Positions 58,336 to 64,000 of a stretch of 64,000 nt of DNA are shown here, piece after piece. This DNA is from Stomorhina lunata. Taxonomy: Eukaryota > Arthropoda > Insecta > Diptera > Rhiniidae. Within the stretch, counting starts at the first letter, position 1. Every line of letters starts with the position of its first letter. Location of the stretch: the NCBI GenBank assembly GCA_933228675.1, contig OW121743.1, positions 57,366,406 through 57,430,405 on the forward strand, read 5' to 3'. Under the pieces are notes generated by a model, which worked only from the letters and a program-made list of their open reading frames with translations, had not been told where the DNA came from and did no database searches. The position numbers were made by a program, and so were the translations under genes.

Positions 58336-59285
58336 TATTGTGTTGTCCAAAAATCTTTTTAAGAAAATTTTTGTCATAGATAAATTGTTATCAAAAATTT
58401 TATGGTAATTTTCCTAAACTCGCAGAGATCTACGAAAAACAAAATAATATGTAAATAAATTAACATAATCTCGAAAAAAGAAATTCCCCCAAAAAATATT
58501 AATGGATAAAATATCAATAAAATCTATAAAAATGTCACATTTAATGATTCTTATAGTTTTATATGTTTTTGCTATAAAATCAAATTTAATTGATGCTCCC
58601 ATTCTTTTTGTTTTTTCATTATTACAAAATAAATCATTTTAAATGGTTTCATTACAGACAAAAACCGAAAATAATATGAAGTCAGAAAAAAATAATAGGG
58701 AAAATTATCCATAGAAAAATGAATGTAAATAAAACAGAAATAGAATAAAAAGGAAGGGAAAAGAAGATGAATCAAAAAATCATAATAATAATGAATGAAT
58801 GACAATTTAAATAAAAACTATAAACACAGACACGGATATTCTGTATACTTGTATATTCAAGTGAGTTGGGTGCATTTTTATGATGGTCGTGTTAGTGGTG
58901 GTGATGGTGGAAGTCGTTTTAATTTAGAAAGATACAGATACGGATCCACACTCAAATCAAGAGCAAAACAATTTAAATTATTAACCATAAACCAATTGAA
59001 ACTAATCAAAGAGACAAACAAATAAAAATTTTTCAGTTCAGCGTGAAGATCAATTCAATTTTCCTGGATCTTTCTAAATGATTTTGCTTAACTCAAATGA
59101 AACTGAAATGAAAAGAAGATACAATGAATCAAAAAAACACAAAATAAATTTAAATTAAAAGTATTTTTTTTATTTTCTTTTATATAACACTACTCGACAA
59201 AATTAAACTTTTTGCGAAATAATTGACTACCACCATATTTTTTTTTCATTTGTTGTGATCTTCTAATTATAAAAACGTTCGAGAT
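58336..59285. other. Non-coding spacer
   Basis: Unique AT-rich DNA. Open frames at 58414-58602, 58572-58805 and 58795-59025 lack motifs. The last is less AT-biased (GRVSGGDGGSRFNLERYRYG) but has no homology I recognise. Confidence 0.45.
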
Positions 59286-60688
59286 TTAATATTTCCTATT
59301 TTTATAGGAAATTTTTCTAAAATTTCCTATTTTTATAGGAAATTTTTCAAAAATTACCTACTTCTATAGAAAAGTTTTCAAAAATTTCCAATTTTTATAG
59401 GAATTTTTTCAAAAAATTCCTATTTTTATAGGAATTTTTTCAAAAATTTCCTATTTTTATAGGAATTTTTTCAAAAATTTCCTATTTTTATAGGAATTTT
59501 TTCAAAAATTTCCTATTTTTATTGGAATTTTTTCAAAAATTTCCTATTTTTATAGGAAATTTTTCAAAAATTTCCTATTTTTATAGGAAATTTTTCAAAA
59601 ACTTCCTATTTTTATAGGAAATTTTTCAAAAATTTCCTATTTTTATAGGAAATTCTTCAAAAATTTCCTATTTTTATAGGAAATTTTTCAAAAATTTCCT
59701 ATTTTTCTTGGAAATTTTTCAAAAATTTCCTATTTTTCTAGGAAATTTTTCAAAAATTTCCTATTTTTCTAGGAAATTTTTCAAAAATTTCCTATTTTTA
59801 TAGGAAATTTTTCAAAAATTTCCTATTTTTATAGGAAATTTTTCAAAAATTTTCTATTTTTCTAGGAAATTTTTCAAAAATTTCCTATTTTTCTAGGAAA
59901 TTTTTCAAAAATTTCCTATTTTTCTAGGAAATTTTTCAAAAATTTCCTATTTTTCTAGGAAATTTTTCAAAAATTTCCTATTTTTCTAGGAAATTTTTCA
60001 AAAATTTCCTATTTTTCTAGGAAATTTTTCAAAAATTTCCTATTTTTATAGGAAATTTTTCAAAAATTTCCTATTTTTATAGGAAATTTTTCAAAAATTT
60101 CCTATTTTTATAGGAAATTTTTCAAAAATTTCCTATTTTTATGGGAAATTTTTCAAAAATTTCCTATTTTTATAGGAAATTTTTCAAAAATTTCCTATTT
60201 TTCTAGGAAATTTTTCAAAAATTTCCTATTTTTATAGGAAATTTTTCAAAAATTTCCTATTTTTATAGGAAATTTTTCAAAAATTTCCTATTTTTATAGG
60301 AAATTTTTCAAAAATTTCCTATTTTTATAGGAAATTTTTCAAAAATTTCCTATTTTTATAGGAAATTTTTCAAAAATTTCCTATTTTTATAGGAAATTTT
60401 TCAAAAATTTCCTATTTTTATAGGAAATTTTTCAAAAATTTCCTATTTTTATAGGAAATTTTTCAAAAATTTCCTATTTTTATAGGAAATTTTTCAAAAA
60501 TTTCCTATTTTTATAGGAAATTTTTCAAAAATTTCCTATTTTTATAGGAAATTTTTCAAAAATTTCCTATTTTTATAGGAAATTTTTCAAAAATTTCCTA
60601 TTTTATAGGAAATTTTTCAAAAATTTCCTATTTTTATAGGAAATTTTTCAAAAATTTCCTATTTTTATAGGAAATTTTTCAAAAATAT
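59286..60688. repeat. 31-bp satellite array, sister of the 29-bp family
   Basis: About 45 copies of a 31-bp unit: TTTCCTATTTTTATAGGAAA followed by TTTTTCAAAAA. The first 20 bases are the same as in the 45.9-48.5 kb unit; only the linker differs (TTTTTCAAAAA against TTTTGAAAA). A TTTCTAGG variant block lies at 59700-60040. Confidence 0.95.
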
Positions 60689-60990
60689 AGATAGATAGAT
60701 AGCCATTCCCAAGATATGATAAAGTCAGTAGAACGACCTCTGCGAAAATCCGTAATTTTAGAAAAAAAAATTAAAAAAAAATCGTATTTATATGTGAAAA
60801 ACTCCATAACCATTGACCATACAAAAAAATTGTCTTACTAAGACTTAAATAAAATTTTGTAGTGAATCCGCTGGTGTTTCTTTCAACGAATTTAGATAAG
60901 GTATTCCCAAGATATGATAAAATCAATGGAACGACCTCGGTGCAAATCTATAATTTTAGAAAAAATTAAAAAATATCGTATCCGTAGAAT
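60687..60990. repeat. ~199-bp direct repeat at array edge with (ATAG)n
   Basis: A short ATAGATAGATAGATAG tract is followed by CATTCCCAAGATATGATAAA with AACGACCTC at 60703. The same words recur at 60902, with ATTTTAGAAAAA and ATCGTAT further on in both copies. Confidence 0.75.
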
Positions 60991-62190
60991 TTTAAATTTT
61001 GGGTGTTTTTGTACTATGGATTTATAAAACATCGAAATTAAATAGTTAGACTTCAAAGTAATTTCTCTTGTTAACCAGTGTAATTTGAATCTTTAACCTC
61101 AGATTTATTAAAATTCAAGTGTCTAGAGAAAAAAATGAGGAAAACAAATGATTTCAAAAATCTTAAACTTAAGCTTTTTTCGGGCGCGGGTATTATTTAG
61201 TCTTCTTCCCCATAAAAACCAAACAAATTCTCAAACAATTTGTTATATCTCCAACTTCTATTCTTTGGAATTCTTATGATTTTGATGAAACTGTTAATTG
61301 ATGCCACATAAAATAAATTCCCCATAAGTATAAAAATGTGAATGAATGAATGTTAAGTGCGTGAATGATAAATTATGTTTAGATTTATGGTCATTTATAT
61401 AACCATCATTTATTTTATTTCATTTAAGTCTAAACATTTGATGTAATCCATCCACCCGTACTTACTCCCATATATAGAAGACACCAGACACACTCCACTC
61501 TCCTCCATCAACTGCCTTATCTTTGCCTCATGTTAAAATTTTATTCCCGTGGTGTTCTATTAGATATTTTGAATTCGTTTTTGGGCAATTCTGGAGAATT
61601 TCTTCTAAGTTGAAGAAATAAATGTCTTGAAACCAATTAGTATTATGTGAAAAATTACTTTAATTTACTTCAAGTATTCATAAAGTTGTGTAATGAAATC
61701 TATTTAATCTCCTGCAGTTAAAATGGATAATTATGTCAGTGATTGGTTTGGAAATTTTCGGTTTATATAGAAATTCCTAATACTTGTATTAGACAAAACA
61801 TGAAAAATTTATAAAAAAAAAAACTAAAAATTTTAATTTTTCTGGGAAATTGATTATCTAGGATTATTCCAAAAACAATGTAAGAGTGCTATATTCGGCT
61901 TTTCCGAATTTAAGTACATTTCGTCAATGGAGTTCCACAAGTAAAAAACAGAATCGAAAGAGTTTGCGGTTGTTGTCACTGCTCCTACATTTAATTTATT
62001 CTCTAACCGGAAAATATTTTCGAGTCAAAAAAATTATTTATTAATGATTTTTTGAAAAATAAATCATACGTTTTTAGCAAAATTTAAAGAAAACTTACCT
62101 CTTAATTCATAAACGAAAAATAATATTATGACAAGCTTATAAAGAGTGTTCCGAATGAAATATGCACGTACTGTTTTGGCCAAACACTTC
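60991..62190. other. Non-coding spacer
   Basis: Unique DNA. Around 61885-61917, AGAGTGCTATATTCGGCTTT and CCGAATTTAAGTAC resemble the start of INE-like elements seen in flies. The word ATAAACGAAAAATAATATTA with ATGACAAGCTTA near 62110 is shared with 23.03 kb. No gene was seen. Confidence 0.45.
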
Positions 62191-62985
62191 CATATTATTC
62201 TATAGAAAATTTTTTATCAAAAATTTTTTATAGAAAATTTTTTTATAAAAAATTTTTGTATAGAAAATTTTTTTATAAAAAATTTTTGTATAGAAAATTT
62301 TTTTATCAAAAATGTTTCTATCGAAAATTTTTTTCTCAAAAATTATTCCGTAGAAAATTTTTTTATCAAAAATTTTGCTATAGAAAATTTTTTTATAGAA
62401 ATTTTTTTTATCAAAACTTCTTTTATAGAAAATTTTTTTTATCAAAAATTTTCCTATAGAAAATTTATTTACCAATAATTTTTCTATAAAAAAATTTTTA
62501 TCAAAAATTTATATATCGAAAATTTTTTTATCAAAAATTTTTATATCAAAAATTTTTTTATCAAAAATTTTTCTATCAAAAATTTTTTTAACAAAAATTT
62601 TTCTATAGAAAATTTTTTTATAAAAAATTTTGCTATAGAACATTTTTTTTATCAAAATTTTTTTTATAGAAAATTTTTTTAACAAAAATTTTTCTATAGA
62701 AAATTTCTTTATCAAACATTTTTTTATAGAACATTTCTTTATCAAAAATTTTGCTACAGAAAATTTTTTTATCAATAATTTTTCCCTAGAAATTTTTTTA
62801 ATCAAAACTTTTTCTATAGAAAAACTTTTTCTATGATAAAAAAAATTTCTATAAAAAAATTTTTGATTAAAAAATTATCTGTAAAAAAATTTTTATAACA
62901 AATTTTCTATACAAAAATTTTTTATAAAAAATTTTCTATAGAAAAATTTTATATAAAAAAATTTTCTATAGAAAAATTGGACAGA
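62191..62985 (-). repeat. ~30-bp satellite array, inverse of the 24.6-kb family
   Basis: About 26 diverged copies of a unit joining TTTCTATAGAAAATTTTTTT and ATCAAAAAT, the reverse complement of the 24.57-25.97 kb unit. The last part (about 62830-62985) switches to the other orientation. Open frames on both strands give only K/F/Y repeats. Confidence 0.88.
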
Positions 62986-63104
62986 TGGTCTGCAGCTAGA
63001 GACAAAACTTCGCGTCAGAACTTGCCATGGTTAATCCGAGTGGGGAATCGTCATTTAAAGTGGAAAACTTGGACACTTTAATTTTCTCAAAACACTTTCA
63101 ATAA

Positions 63105-64000
<896 letters not shown>

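Noticed and set aside
58795..59025. 76-codon frame with less biased composition (GRVSGGDGGSR)
   Set aside because: No domain, no splice context and no homology recognised; the flanks are AT-rich non-coding DNA. Left unannotated as a gene.
62200..62805. Open frames giving repeated KKIFYKK or YRKFFYQK proteins on both strands (also 25542-25724 and 26083-26313)
   Set aside because: They are translations of ~30-bp AT-rich satellite units. Frames stay open on both strands because the repeat lacks stops in those phases.

Overview
The window looks like non-coding, repeat-dense DNA from a higher fly (Diptera), possibly a calyptrate, but the species cannot be named from the sequence. The reasons are strong AT richness, a (GTCY)n microsatellite element of the mini-me/DINE-1 kind, a DD41D (rosa/VISITOR-type) mariner, a hAT element, and CAA/CAG-type low-complexity tracts typical of fly introns. 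I find no intact cellular gene. The only recognisable coding remnant is a frameshifted mariner transposase at 42.2-43.3 kb. About half of the window is tandem satellite DNA with short units (14, 19, 28-32 and ~245 bp).

Layout: 1-471 is a 14-bp array. 2.43-11.75 kb is a 31-bp satellite interrupted at 5944-6459 by a hammerhead-ribozyme element. 12.39-13.65 kb is a 32-bp array. 15.2-18.96 kb is a second 31-bp array that switches orientation. 18.96-21.48 kb is a 19-bp array. 23.15-23.88 kb is a fragment of an element with 132-bp internal repeats. 24.57-26.28 kb is a ~30-bp array. 27.97-30.84 kb is a dimeric ~245-bp satellite rich in palindromes. 32-45 kb is a nest of dispersed elements: tRNA-like segments, a TIR element with TATA flanks, two 132-bp-repeat elements and the mariner. 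45684-45883 is an assembly gap. 45.88-48.47 kb is a 29-bp array. 49881-52011 is a non-autonomous hAT element with an 8-bp target duplication, itself containing a second hammerhead element. 52.48-58.34 kb is a 28-bp array. 59.29-60.69 kb is a 31-bp array related to the 29-bp one. 62.19-62.99 kb is a 30-bp array that is the reverse complement of the 24.6-kb family. 63.1-64 kb is a (GTCY)n element.

The most interesting signal is a small dispersed element carrying a type-I hammerhead ribozyme. Copies lie at 6.0-6.46 kb (two ribozymes in a perfect 156-bp inverted repeat) and at 51 kb (minus strand), with a terminal fragment at 33.02 kb. The catalytic core is complete in every ribozyme copy. Stem III collapses to the self-complementary ACGCGU, as described for ribozymes of Penelope-like elements and retrozymes that act as dimers. 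A nearby hairpin has a constant 8-nt loop containing AAUAAA, and its stem shows compensatory changes between copies. The 6-kb insertion lies inside a satellite block that was tandemly duplicated (~2.79 kb), and the other copy keeps the empty site.
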